Below, piece by piece: positions 18,601-25,260 of a stretch of 64,000 nt of DNA. A program made the translations under genes and the position numbers. The notes under the pieces were generated by a model. The model was given only the letters and a program-made list of their open reading frames with translations, was not told the DNA's origin and made no database searches. Source of the stretch: DTKD01 sp964494345 (GTDB lineage Bacteria > Armatimonadota > UBA5829). Every line of letters begins with the position of its first letter. The first letter of the stretch is position 1. The stretch is from the NCBI GenBank assembly GCA_964494345.1, contig CAZBSI010000001.1, positions 558,001 to 622,000 of the forward strand. The letters run 5' to 3'.

Positions 18601-19096
18601 TATCAATATGTTCTGCAAGAGATCGTTCGGCTTGCTTAAGGTTGTCGCGCAGGATGTGAGTCGGCACCTCGCCTCCCAGACAGGCTGTGAGAGCTATGAG
18701 GTCCTGGCTATATTGCGCAAGCAGTTCTTTGTCTACTCGTGGTTTATAATAGAAGCCTTCTGAGAAAGCGATGCTGACTAATTTAATGAGGTTTTTGTAG
18801 CCGTTCTCGTTTTTTGCCAGCAGTACAAGGTGGTATTGGTCTTTATCCAGTCTTGGGTCGCGGCGGCTTCTGGACTCTGGAGCCACATAGACTTCACAGC
18901 CGAGGATAGGCTTAATACCGGCAGCTTTTGCTTCTGAATAGAAAGTAATGTTGCCATACATCGCGCCGTGGTCAGTTATAGCAAGCGCGGGCATGCCGCA
19001 TTCGACGGCTTTTTTGACCACGTCCTTAATTCTGCAAGCTCCATCCAGGAGGCTGAATTCCGTGTGTGTGTGTAGGTGGACAAAAGATGCGCTCAT
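15635..19096 (-). CDS. dnaE: DNA polymerase III subunit alpha
   Basis: Replicative polymerase, 1153 residues, close to the usual DnaE1 length (about 1160). Residues 1-80 hold the PHP domain with HLHTHTEFS and DHGAMYG. The palm carries the catalytic aspartates in MPDVDLDIQDDRRDEL. It is followed by the helix-hairpin-helix region and a C-terminal OB-fold (about 960-1060). There is no exonuclease insert, so it is not PolC or DnaE3. The ATG at 19096 is preceded by CAGGATGGTT; an ATG two codons earlier is possible. Divergent from rplY. The 19103-19240 stretch between them holds its likely promoter. Confidence 0.98.
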   Translation of the reverse strand: MSASFVHLHTHTEFSLLDGACRIKDVVKKAVECGMPALAITDHGAMYGNITFYSEAKAAGIKPILGCEVYVAPESRSRRDPRLDKDQYHLVLLAKNENGYKNLIKLVSIAFSEGFYYKPRVDKELLAQYSQDLIALTACLGGEVPTHILRDNLKQAERSLAEHIDIFGKEDLYLELQENGMDEQVKVNEELIRMSKRTGLKLVATNDIHYLEEKDADAHDALLCIQTNSTLSDPNRYRFPSKEFYFKTPEQMAELFTEVPEALANTLEIAEKCNIDFDFSQSKLPDPGVPAGVSPDQHMINEARVGLEKRMGGSISEDYLKQFDYECEIINQCGFALYMLIVRDFTDFARKTGMYVGVRGSAAGSLVCYGLGITDVDPIEYGLAFERFLNPERIEMPDVDLDIQDDRRDELIQYVCEKYGRDHVGQIATFGSLKARAAVRDCGRVLGVDLAEVDRVCKMIPTVPVGITIEQAIAENPELKAAYEEDRKITQLIDTARTLEGLNRNVGVHAAGVLISADPLINHVPVQQSNKGEFVAQLAKKDIAKVGLLKMDFLGLANLTILANAIKNVKKTTGQDLDVFEFPLDDQKVFEMLSRGDTNGVFQLEGAGMRRNVVDLKPNSVRELAAIVALYRPGPMAFIPNFVRSKFGQEPISYLHPALEPILEETYGVICYQEQVLRIARAIGGFTMGQADVLRKAMSSKNREIMDKQREKFLEGAKSNGVSERIASKIYEQVEPFAGYAFNKAHAVCYAFVAYRTAYMKANYPVEYYAALLSANMDDKEKLATYIEDCHRLGIKLLPPEINKSGVEFEVEDGGIRFGLSAIKGCGRGIIEGVVAARQVGGAFKDLFDFCERVQEHAQINKSALEYLIKVGAFESVWQNRAQLMEMLPDAISAAATKMRDQKSGQGGLFEDDTLTDSPSVDLGKYKHLSEFHQEEILAMEKELTGLYLSGHPLESMRGYLQKNCTATASNYRDLDNDQNCTIGGIISDIRYRITRRGDKMAFVRIEDLTGTIPVTFFPQTLKTCGAQLIEGKIALIDGKATHRERIIADEENESQVEVEIRGESVTLVRNGNGKSNGNGSRTVHIRINASNPGKLELVKSLLEANPGRSPVFFWMFDGSSRRKMASSFKVEVTTRFVGEVENLLGKDAVRVV

Positions 19097-19143
19097 AACC
19101 ATCCTGGCCTGTAGTATATTTGAGAAGCGGGGAGCCCGCCCCT

Positions 19144-19173
19144 ATTGTAGTCTAAACAACAACAGGGAATCAA
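19144..19173 (-). promoter_or_regulatory. probable dnaE promoter
   Basis: Minus-strand TTGATT (19173-19168), 18 bases, TACAAT (19149-19144), about 48 bases before the dnaE start. Confidence 0.45.
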
Positions 19174-19243
19174 CGGATATCAGCATATTTCTCCCTCGAT
19201 GCCGGTTTTATAGGATAAAGACAAGCAGGCACTTATTCGGCTC

Positions 19244-19283
19244 TTGACGAAATGGGGGTATTTTATTATACTGTCACGGTGAC
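19244..19283 (+). promoter_or_regulatory. rplY promoter and +1 palindrome
   Basis: TTGACG (19244-19249), 17 bases, TATACT (19267-19272): a good sigma-70 promoter. Directly at the expected start, 19273-19283 is the palindrome GTCAC-G-GTGAC, a plausible operator. Which protein binds it is unknown. Confidence 0.75.
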
Positions 19284-19304
19284 AAACGGGAGGAAGTGTT
19301 AATA

Positions 19305-19961
19305 ATGGAAACGCTGAAGCTCGAGGCGATCTATCGCGCCGACAAGTCTAAGAGACATAGAAATGAAATCCGTAAGCAGGGGTATGTAACCGGCAGCGTG
19401 TTCGGCCGCGACAGTGAGCCGGTTCCTATCGAGCTGAAGATCGAAGATTTTGCTAAGCAAGCCAAGCAAGCAGATGCTGGAATCAGGTCTTTGATTGAAC
19501 TGAAAATTGCTGGCTCGCCGGAGAATCTCGATGGCATGGTCATTCTGAAGGATTATGACAAAGATCCTCTTAGCCGGAAAGTGCTGGATATGCAGTTCCA
19601 GAGGATCAACATGAAAGAGAAAGTCAATGTCAACGTGCCGATTGAGCTGGTTGGTGAAGCAGCCGGCGCTTCTGACGGCGGCATTGTTGAGCAAGTATTG
19701 GATGAACTCAGCATAAGCTGCCTGCCGACTAACATTCCACCGCGCATTGAAGTCGATATCACTCAGCTTCACGTAGGCGGGCTTATCAGGGTATGCGACT
19801 TGACGTTGTCTGAGGACATCACTCTTGTAACCGACGAAGAAGCTCTCATATGCTCTTGCCATCAGCCTGCGGTCCACGCTGCACACGAGGCCGAAGAAGG
19901 AGTTGAAGGGGAAGCTGCGGGAACAGAAGAAACGTCAGAGGCTGCTTCGCCGTCCGAATAA
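19305..19961 (+). CDS. rplY: 50S ribosomal protein bL25 (Ctc/TL5 type)
   Basis: A 218-residue 5S-rRNA-binding protein. Residues 1-93 are the L25 domain (METLKLEAIYR at the start, VTGSVFGR). They are followed by the TL5/Ctc beta-barrel domain (about 100-185) that distinguishes the general-stress form from short E. coli L25, and by an acidic, low-complexity tail (EAEEGVEGEAAGTEETSE). In Bacillus Ctc is under general stress control; whether this holds here is unknown. The ATG at 19305 is 11 bases after GGGAGG. The GTG at 19296 is only two bases from it and so unlikely. It is a single-gene unit with its own promoter and terminator. Confidence 0.95.
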   Translation: METLKLEAIYRADKSKRHRNEIRKQGYVTGSVFGRDSEPVPIELKIEDFAKQAKQADAGIRSLIELKIAGSPENLDGMVILKDYDKDPLSRKVLDMQFQRINMKEKVNVNVPIELVGEAAGASDGGIVEQVLDELSISCLPTNIPPRIEVDITQLHVGGLIRVCDLTLSEDITLVTDEEALICSCHQPAVHAAHEAEEGVEGEAAGTEETSEAASPSE

Positions 19962-19984
19962 TCTTCTGATAGACGCTTGTAATC

Positions 19985-20016
19985 AAAGGTGGCGCCATCA
20001 AGGCCCACCTTTTTTA
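19985..20016 (+). terminator. rplY terminator
   Basis: Stem AAAGGTGG / CCACCTTT (19985-19992, 20005-20012) with an inner GCC/GGC pair, followed by TTTATT. Confidence 0.8.
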
Positions 20017-20043
20017 TTGCCTCTAGTAAGTCTGACCCATTAA

Positions 20044-20073
20044 AAAAGGCCGCCCTTGTTGGAGCGGCCTTTT
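20044..20073. terminator. bidirectional terminator between rplY and prepilin
   Basis: Perfect 10-bp stem AAAAGGCCGC / GCGGCCTTTT (20044-20053, 20064-20073). The minus-strand reading ends in TTTTTT, so it serves the prepilin gene and backs up the rplY terminator. Confidence 0.88.
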
Positions 20074-20094
20074 GATGAATCGATATTTCAAGCG

Positions 20095-20886
20095 TTACGG
20101 TTTGGGGTAACCTAACCGGAAATACGGGTCTTTGAAATTTGGATCATTTCTGTAGTATTTCTGCATTACTCCAGTGTAATCAGCATCACTACTGGCAGCG
20201 CCGCGCGGCCGTGGCGGTGTCACAGTAATCCACGAAACGTGACCGTCACACCAGCCCACAGCACTACTCCCGCCGTGCCATCCGGGGGGCCAACAACGGT
20301 TCGGCTGGCATAGATTCGGCTGTATTCCATACGGATACGCGGTCGCAGTACCGCGTCCCTTTGTCCACTTTAAACCTTCAGTATCGTTAGAATAGTTCCA
20401 GATTTCAAGGATGCGAACTGTAGTAGTGGGCTTAACCACTTCCGAGACAATGTGATATTTTTTTGTACCCGCCATGGGATCGCCGCCGAGATATCCGCTG
20501 TTTAACCCGTAGCATCGCTTCAAACTCACATCAAGTTCCTGCCCGTTGCTAGTGCTCACCGATCGAGGTATATTTGGACACATCCATATGCCCCTCAATT
20601 GGTATCCGCCGTCACTGCGGACATTCATTTGGCGCAGATATTTGTCGGTAAATGAATACCAGTCTCCCCATACCTGAGCGTGGGTTCCAGGAACCATCCC
20701 GCCGCTATTGTCATCCTCGTACATTATACACGCCTGGGCCAACTGCTTGACATTATTCAGGCACTTCGACTTGTTTGCGGCAGCCTTCGCAGTCAGGAAT
20801 ACTGGGAACAGAATAGCCGCGAGGATTGCAATGATCGCAATAACGACCAGCAACTCGATGAGCGTAAAACCTTTCTTTCTTGGCAT
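20095..20886 (-). CDS. type II/IV prepilin-like protein (H-X9-DG type)
   Basis: A 263-residue pseudopilin. The leader MPRKKG followed by FTLIELLVVIAIIAILAAIL is a class III signal with Gly-Phe cleavage and Glu5. After the helix, a globular domain contains SKCLNNVKQLAQA. The C-terminal part carries HGGSSAVGWCDGH, the H-X9-DG motif of planctomycete- and armatimonadete-type prepilins. Such proteins are often very numerous in these genomes and may serve pili, secretion or surface functions. It is not next to pilBTC. The ribosome site AAGGA lies 10 bases before the ATG. A strong promoter lies far upstream, leaving a leader of about 120 bases. Confidence 0.93.
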   Translation of the reverse strand: MPRKKGFTLIELLVVIAIIAILAAILFPVFLTAKAAANKSKCLNNVKQLAQACIMYEDDNSGGMVPGTHAQVWGDWYSFTDKYLRQMNVRSDGGYQLRGIWMCPNIPRSVSTSNGQELDVSLKRCYGLNSGYLGGDPMAGTKKYHIVSEVVKPTTTVRILEIWNYSNDTEGLKWTKGRGTATAYPYGIQPNLCQPNRCWPPGWHGGSSAVGWCDGHVSWITVTPPRPRGAASSDADYTGVMQKYYRNDPNFKDPYFRLGYPKP

Positions 20887-21015
20887 CGTGATACCCGTCC
20901 TTTCTTGTAGATGCTAGGATATCAAGACCAACACGGCGGAGTGAATGCTGGACTAGCGGCATAATGCGCTGCCGCCTGCGCAAATAATCATTGCTATGGG
21001 CTGCCCCCCACAAGC

Positions 21016-21044
21016 AGTATAGCCTCCGGCAAGATGCGTGTCAA
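21016..21044 (-). promoter_or_regulatory. prepilin promoter with long leader
   Basis: Minus-strand TTGACA (21044-21039), 17 bases, TATACT (21021-21016): nearly consensus. The transcript would start near 21009, about 122 bases before the ATG. The leader holds the hairpin GCGGCA/TGCCGC. I recognise no riboswitch class. Confidence 0.8.
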
Positions 21045-21265
21045 CCGGTACAGCATAATCCTTTTTACGTATATTATAGCCAGATTGTTATTGTACGATG
21101 CATTATCGGCGTCAAACGGTCATTTCCATAGCCTTGGGCGCTATGTTTGTTTTGCCGTAAAGCCATCGTGCAAAGTTATATAGGTCCTTTTATCCGTCGC
21201 AGCATACTAATTTTCTATTTTATCTGCCCTTATTCCTGCATAAAAATGCTGTTTGATAAAAATTA

Positions 21266-21294
21266 TTGACACCCCACGCAGCCTGAGATACACT
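21266..21294 (+). promoter_or_regulatory. promoter of the DUF2993 gene
   Basis: TTGACA (21266-21271), 17 bases, TACACT (21289-21294), giving a leader of about 20 bases to the TTG at 21322. Between this and the divergent prepilin promoter (21045-21265) I see only AT-rich sequence. Confidence 0.78.
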
Positions 21295-21321
21295 TTTTTC
21301 GGACGATCATGGAGGCTTCGA

Positions 21322-22035
21322 TTGACGACATCTGGTGGTAATAAAAAGAAGTGGATTCTGGCGCTGGTCATTCCAGTTGTGCTGTGTTTTGGCCCTGGCG
21401 CATTCGTGCGATGGAAGATAGAGCAGGCTGTTAAAGAGAAGCTGCCGAATATGATCGGCCCTGCGCGTTCCTATACGGTCTCAGTGAAAGGCGGGCTGTT
21501 CGAAATAATCAAAGGCCACATCGCAGCAGTGAATATCCGCGGTAACGGAGTAAGGCTTGCCAACGGATTAACCATAGACAGGCTTGATATTCGGCTAAAA
21601 GGGATCAAATTCAAGCCCGACCAGACTATCACAGATGTCCAATCGACTGATTTCGCGGCTGTGGTGACCGAGCAGGGGCTGAGCGAGTTTTTGGCTAACG
21701 CTCGCCCTGACATGAAAGACTCCAAAGTATCACTTGCAGATAATCGTTTGACACTCTCCGCCAGCCTGCGTATATTAGCCACCCGAACCCCTGTCACACT
21801 GGAATGCTCCTTGCGTATTGACGAGGCGACTAAGCTCAACCTGGTAATCGATCGCCTCATCGCAAGAGGTATGAAGGTTCCCGGGTTTGTCAGAGGCAAA
21901 CTGATGCACGACCTGAACCCTGTCTTCGATACTCAGCAGATGGGAATCGACGCAAAACTACGCTCCGTTCAGATCGCAAACGGCGCTATCACTCTCACGG
22001 GCAACGCCGATGTAAAAGGCGCATTGGCGCAATAA
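21322..22035 (+). CDS. LmeA-like phospholipid-binding protein (DUF2993)
   Basis: A 237-residue envelope protein. The TTG start is six bases after GGAGG (21311-21315). An N-terminal hydrophobic anchor (about residues 11-28, WILALVIPVVLCFGPGAF) is followed by IEQAVKEKLPNMIGPARSYTVSVKGG, a pattern of the DUF2993/LmeA family. Later come LDIRLKGIKF and DARLRSVQI-like strands of a lipid-binding tubular fold. Mycobacterial LmeA binds phospholipids in the cell envelope; other members are uncharacterised. The gene is convergent with the FAD oxidoreductase, with only two bases between their stops. I see no hairpin there. Confidence 0.75.
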   Translation: MTTSGGNKKKWILALVIPVVLCFGPGAFVRWKIEQAVKEKLPNMIGPARSYTVSVKGGLFEIIKGHIAAVNIRGNGVRLANGLTIDRLDIRLKGIKFKPDQTITDVQSTDFAAVVTEQGLSEFLANARPDMKDSKVSLADNRLTLSASLRILATRTPVTLECSLRIDEATKLNLVIDRLIARGMKVPGFVRGKLMHDLNPVFDTQQMGIDAKLRSVQIANGAITLTGNADVKGALAQ

Positions 22036-22037
22036 TC

Positions 22038-23243
22038 TTAGCTTATTGCGCCCTGCAATTCTGTTTTGCTCACCTTTTTGCCTGCAAGGATCAATTCGCG
22101 AGCCGCGGGCACCTGGTCCCAGACGTTGCACATCATAGCTCCGCGTATGCGCTCGTCCCTCAGATAATAGATTACGCCGGTTTTGTTCTCTTCCTGCCAA
22201 TCGGCATAGGTCTCCAGGCGCGAATCGACTTCACCAACCGCTTCATAGCCGAAATCGAAAAGATCGGAATAGAAGTAGGGCATATAGGTATAAGCCTCCC
22301 CTGCCCCAGCCATATTCCTTCCCGCCTGTTTGCCCTGGTTCAATGCGTTGTCCCAGTGCTCGACCCTGGTGACAAAACCCAGCGCTTTATAAGGAAACGC
22401 AGCACAGTCTCCTGCAGAATAGATGTCCGGGTGTGATGACTGCAAAAACTCGTTTACCAGCACTCCGTTATCGGTGCGCAGGCCGGCTTCTTCTGCTAAC
22501 GCAGTGCCAGGTTTGATACCGATCCCAGCGATGAGTATATCGGACTTGATATCGTGGCCTTGGTTTGTGTGTGCGATGAAATGAGATCCTTCTTTTTTGA
22601 TCGATTCGACTGATTCACCAGCAAGCACCCTTACTCCACGCTGCATAAAGTCATCCTGTACTGCTTTGCCTAAAGCTTCTGGGAAAACGCGAGAGCAGAG
22701 ATATGGATCCGGGAAAATTATTGTTACGTTGACGGAGTTGATTCGCAGCGCAGCAGCGATCTCAGAGCCGATAAATCCGCCACCTATTACAATCGCCGAT
22801 TTGCCGGCAGTTGCCTCTGCATGCAGTGCTTCATAATCCTTTAGATAGCGATAGTAGTAGATGCCGTCCAAATCGCCCCCGTCGATGGGCAGCATACGCG
22901 GAATCCCACCAGTGGCGAGAAGCAGTTTCTCATAACGAAACGTATCGCCATTACTTGTATGAACGACTTTGGAGGTTGGCTCCACCTTCACAGCCTCAAT
23001 GCCCAGCATTAGATCTACTGCGTGATTGAAGTAGAAACCTGAGCCGTAAACCCAGATATCTTCCACAGTCTGCTTGCCGAACCAGAGCTTTTTGGTGAGA
23101 GGGGGCCGGTTATACGGTAGAAATTGCTCAGAAGCGATTACCGCAATTGATCCCCGACTGTCGATCTCTCGAATTCCCTCGACTGCCGATGCTCCGGCAA
23201 GTCCTCCGCCAATGATGACATATTTGCGCACGTGTTCAGGCAT
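22038..23243 (-). CDS. NAD(P)/FAD-dependent oxidoreductase (ferredoxin/rubredoxin reductase type)
   Basis: A 401-residue two-dinucleotide-fold flavoprotein. The FAD motif GGGLAGASAVEGI is near residue 13, YNRPPLTKKLW contacts the flavin, the NAD motif VIGGGFIGSEIA comes at about 150, and DIYSAGDCAAFP closes the FAD site near 280. It lacks the CxxC redox pair of glutathione or dihydrolipoyl reductases, so it should transfer electrons to a small carrier. The neighbouring cytochrome b5 protein is an obvious candidate (23 bases upstream on the same strand). The ATG at 23243 is six bases after GGGAGG; the TTG at 23249 was rejected. Confidence 0.9.
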   Translation of the reverse strand: MPEHVRKYVIIGGGLAGASAVEGIREIDSRGSIAVIASEQFLPYNRPPLTKKLWFGKQTVEDIWVYGSGFYFNHAVDLMLGIEAVKVEPTSKVVHTSNGDTFRYEKLLLATGGIPRMLPIDGGDLDGIYYYRYLKDYEALHAEATAGKSAIVIGGGFIGSEIAAALRINSVNVTIIFPDPYLCSRVFPEALGKAVQDDFMQRGVRVLAGESVESIKKEGSHFIAHTNQGHDIKSDILIAGIGIKPGTALAEEAGLRTDNGVLVNEFLQSSHPDIYSAGDCAAFPYKALGFVTRVEHWDNALNQGKQAGRNMAGAGEAYTYMPYFYSDLFDFGYEAVGEVDSRLETYADWQEENKTGVIYYLRDERIRGAMMCNVWDQVPAARELILAGKKVSKTELQGAIS

Positions 23244-23266
23244 TGCCAACCTCCCAATTGTTGGTT

Positions 23267-23497
23267 TTAATCCACGAATTCACCCACCACAGGATAGTCA
23301 TCCATTACTTCGTCGCCGTGCGGCGCATCTTGCATTACCTCGGTAAGATCCTCCCCTGCGAGGTGCTCGAAGTGGGCCCCATCGTCCCAGTTAGGGCCAG
23401 CCGACACATCATATACTTTACCGTTAAAAGCGACATAAGCCGGATTGCCCCCGGTGCCGTCGAATTTTGCAAGTTCCTCGCCCGTAAATGATTTCAA
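23267..23497 (-). CDS. cytochrome b5-like heme-binding protein
   Basis: A 76-residue soluble protein covering just a cytochrome b5 fold: FTGEELAKFDG at the N-terminus, NPAYVAFNGKVYDVSAGP, and two histidine sites, H42/H45 in GAHFEHLAGEDL and H60 in APHGDEV. This matches the short bacterial b5 group, which lacks the eukaryotic HPGG. It should carry one electron with bis-His heme. It starts with TTG nine bases after GGAGG. It lies between the DUF2795 and the FAD oxidoreductase genes and is probably co-transcribed, so it is a plausible partner of that reductase. Confidence 0.87.
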   Translation of the reverse strand: MKSFTGEELAKFDGTGGNPAYVAFNGKVYDVSAGPNWDDGAHFEHLAGEDLTEVMQDAPHGDEVMDDYPVVGEFVD

Positions 23498-23542
23498 TGA
23501 ATATACCCTCCGATGTTGATAATCTCACTTCTTATTGGCCTG

Positions 23543-23746
23543 CTAGGCAGCATCAAGAGAAGCGAGTAGCGCATCCATATTATCATAAATCTTGTCCGGT
23601 AGTCTGTTAGCCGCCACAACCACCGCTTCCGGCCCATCGCTGGATTCGATCCAGCGTAAAATACTCTGTTTATCGGCAGGAAAGTCTATACCGGCCAGGC
23701 ATTTCTGCGCCCCTTCATTGGAGGATATGAAATCACAAATTCCCAT
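23543..23746 (-). CDS. DUF2795 protein
   Basis: A 67-residue protein of the DUF2795 type: CLAGIDFPADKQSILRWIES in the middle, then a C-terminal VVVAANRLPDKIYDNMDALLASL, which resembles L.rLPdr.Y.s..ev. The function is unknown. Members are small, helical and often found beside redox or stress genes. Here it begins an operon with cytochrome b5 and a flavoprotein reductase (45 and 23 bases apart). CGGAGA lies about 10 bases before the ATG. Confidence 0.72.
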   Translation of the reverse strand: MGICDFISSNEGAQKCLAGIDFPADKQSILRWIESSDGPEAVVVAANRLPDKIYDNMDALLASLDAA

Positions 23747-23854
23747 AGCAGATCATCTCCGATTATTCGCTTGCGAGTTGTATACCCCAAGCTCAGCATA
23801 TCAAACCCCGTTTACAGGCGAAGTGTCGAGGGTACAACACTTCAACAGTAGCTT

Positions 23855-23860
23855 TATAAT
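23855..23860 (+). promoter_or_regulatory. possible -10 box of the RpiB-like gene
   Basis: TATAAT (23855-23860) places the start of transcription near the GGGAG ribosome site (23865-23869), so the leader would be very short, near 10 bases. There is no convincing -35 box. Confidence 0.4.
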
Positions 23861-23876
23861 TTGGCGGGAGAACAAA

Positions 23877-24323
23877 ATGGTTATCGGAATGGCCGCGGAT
23901 CACGGTGGGTTTGAGTTAAAGCAACGGCTGGCTGATGAGCTGATAAGCCTCGGACACAGCATTATCGACTTCGGCGCAGATCGGCTGATCCCCGGAGACG
24001 ATTACCCTGATTTCGTTATCCCCCTGGCAAATGCGGTTGCCACAGGCGACGTGGAGCGCGGCATAGCGGTATGCGGCAGCGGTGTCGGCGCGGCTATAGC
24101 AGCAAACAAGCTCGCGAACGTGCGCGCCGCGCTGATTACCGACTGCTTTTCGGCTCGACAGGGCGTTGAAGATGACAATATGAACATAATCTGCCTCGGC
24201 GGCCGTGTTGTTGCTTATTATCTTGCGCTCGATTTGATTAAGGCTTTTCTTGGCGCACAATTCAAGAGCGACGAGAGGTTTCAGCGGCGTCTCGATAAGA
24301 TCACGGAGATCGAAAATCGCTGA
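23877..24323 (+). CDS. RpiB/LacA/LacB-family sugar-phosphate isomerase, altered active site
   Basis: A 148-residue RpiB fold. It keeps AADHGG (D8-H9-G10), DFGAD (31-35) and CGSGVGAAIAANK with C66, the catalytic cysteine of RpiB. However, where ribose-5-phosphate isomerases have HN in R-E-HNDAN, this protein reads QGVEDDNMN: the ring-opening histidine near 99 is an aspartate. This variant recurs, as far as I recall, in sugar-utilisation operons, so the substrate may not be ribose 5-phosphate; that is an inference. The ATG at 23877 follows GGGAG by seven bases. The gene abuts a sugar-phosphate isomerase tail to tail with no gap. Confidence 0.8.
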   Translation: MVIGMAADHGGFELKQRLADELISLGHSIIDFGADRLIPGDDYPDFVIPLANAVATGDVERGIAVCGSGVGAAIAANKLANVRAALITDCFSARQGVEDDNMNIICLGGRVVAYYLALDLIKAFLGAQFKSDERFQRRLDKITEIENR

Positions 24324-25124
24324 TCATTCGTGACGCGACACCAGTTCGGACAGATATGCGGCGTCCTTTTTCAGCGACTCCAGCATCGCAACTTCGCTTA
24401 TCTCCTCGTCTTTGAGAAACTCCACGTTCACATAGCCGTGAAAATCGTGCTCAGACAGCAGCGACAGTACCCGTTCGTAGTCGACAGCGCCGTCCCCAAC
24501 GAGGGTGCGAATCACCTCTCCAGGCTTGCAGCACGAAGGTACGAAGTTTTGTGCGTGCACCATTACAACATTATCGCCCACCATAGCTATATCGTGATCG
24601 ACATTTGGGTTGGCGAAGTCGGCGACTTGATAGTTCAGCTTTAAGTTAGGCGTGTCCGCCATTTCCAGCAGCTTCATAGAGCCCTCGGGTGTATGGCAGA
24701 GTGTGGCAGAGTGCATCTCGATTGCCAACTGCAATCCCTCATACTCCGCGCGCAGGGCGAACTCTCGCAGCGAGGTAGCGACATATCTCCAATCCTGCTC
24801 ATCGGCTTCGTGTGGTTCTTTATTTCCAGCCCAGACACGTATAATTTTTGCGCCTAGAATCAATGCAATTTTGATGGCATCACTGGATTTTTGAGAGAAC
24901 TCCGGCCAGGATGGGTTTGCATAGGAACCGAATATTGGTATCTTCAGCCCATTTGTCCGAGCGCGGTCCCGAACACTCCTGGTATGGTCTTCATCGAACT
25001 CATCGGGAGTATGCGGCGGCTTGCCCCAGATTTCAACTCCTGAAAATCCCGCCTGTCCCGCTATATCCAAAGCGGTGGAGATACCGTAACGGCGCAGGGC
25101 AATGGTGGCTATACCTGCTTTCAA
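24324..25124 (-). CDS. sugar phosphate isomerase/epimerase
   Basis: A 266-residue TIM barrel of the xylose-isomerase-like (AP endonuclease 2) family. Signature strands are GIATIALRRYG at the start, GFSGVEIWG near residue 25, AIEMHSATLCHTPE (Glu metal ligand), NYQVADFANP, VMVHAQNF (His ligand) and VNVEFL (Glu ligand). These enzymes isomerise or epimerise free or phosphorylated sugars such as tagatose, xylulose or inosose with a divalent metal. The TTG at 25124 lies eight bases after GGAGG; the longer reading frame runs through the ribosome site. It is divergent from uvrA. The exact sugar is unknown. Confidence 0.83.
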   Translation of the reverse strand: MKAGIATIALRRYGISTALDIAGQAGFSGVEIWGKPPHTPDEFDEDHTRSVRDRARTNGLKIPIFGSYANPSWPEFSQKSSDAIKIALILGAKIIRVWAGNKEPHEADEQDWRYVATSLREFALRAEYEGLQLAIEMHSATLCHTPEGSMKLLEMADTPNLKLNYQVADFANPNVDHDIAMVGDNVVMVHAQNFVPSCCKPGEVIRTLVGDGAVDYERVLSLLSEHDFHGYVNVEFLKDEEISEVAMLESLKKDAAYLSELVSRHE

Positions 25125-25211
25125 CGATTTGTCCTCCTCTCCTGGTTCTGACAAAATGATATTCGGTTAAGGCGGACTTGTAAAGCGTCGCACAAATGTT
25201 CGTCCATCCGG

Positions 25212-25253
25212 TTGAATGCGCTGTTTGTGCGTGGTACAATAGGGTAACAGGAG
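25212..25253 (+). promoter_or_regulatory. uvrA promoter and ribosome site
   Basis: TTGAAT (25212-25217), 17 bases, TACAAT (25235-25240), then AGGAG (25249-25253) seven bases before the ATG. I see no LexA-type palindrome, so SOS control is not supported. Confidence 0.7.
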
Positions 25254-25260
25254 AACACGG

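Noticed and set aside
20887..21010. c-di-GMP or other known riboswitch in the prepilin leader
   Set aside because: I could not match the conserved core of GEMM-type or other classes.
25140..25260. LexA box at uvrA
   Set aside because: No clear palindrome of the SOS type is visible near the promoter.
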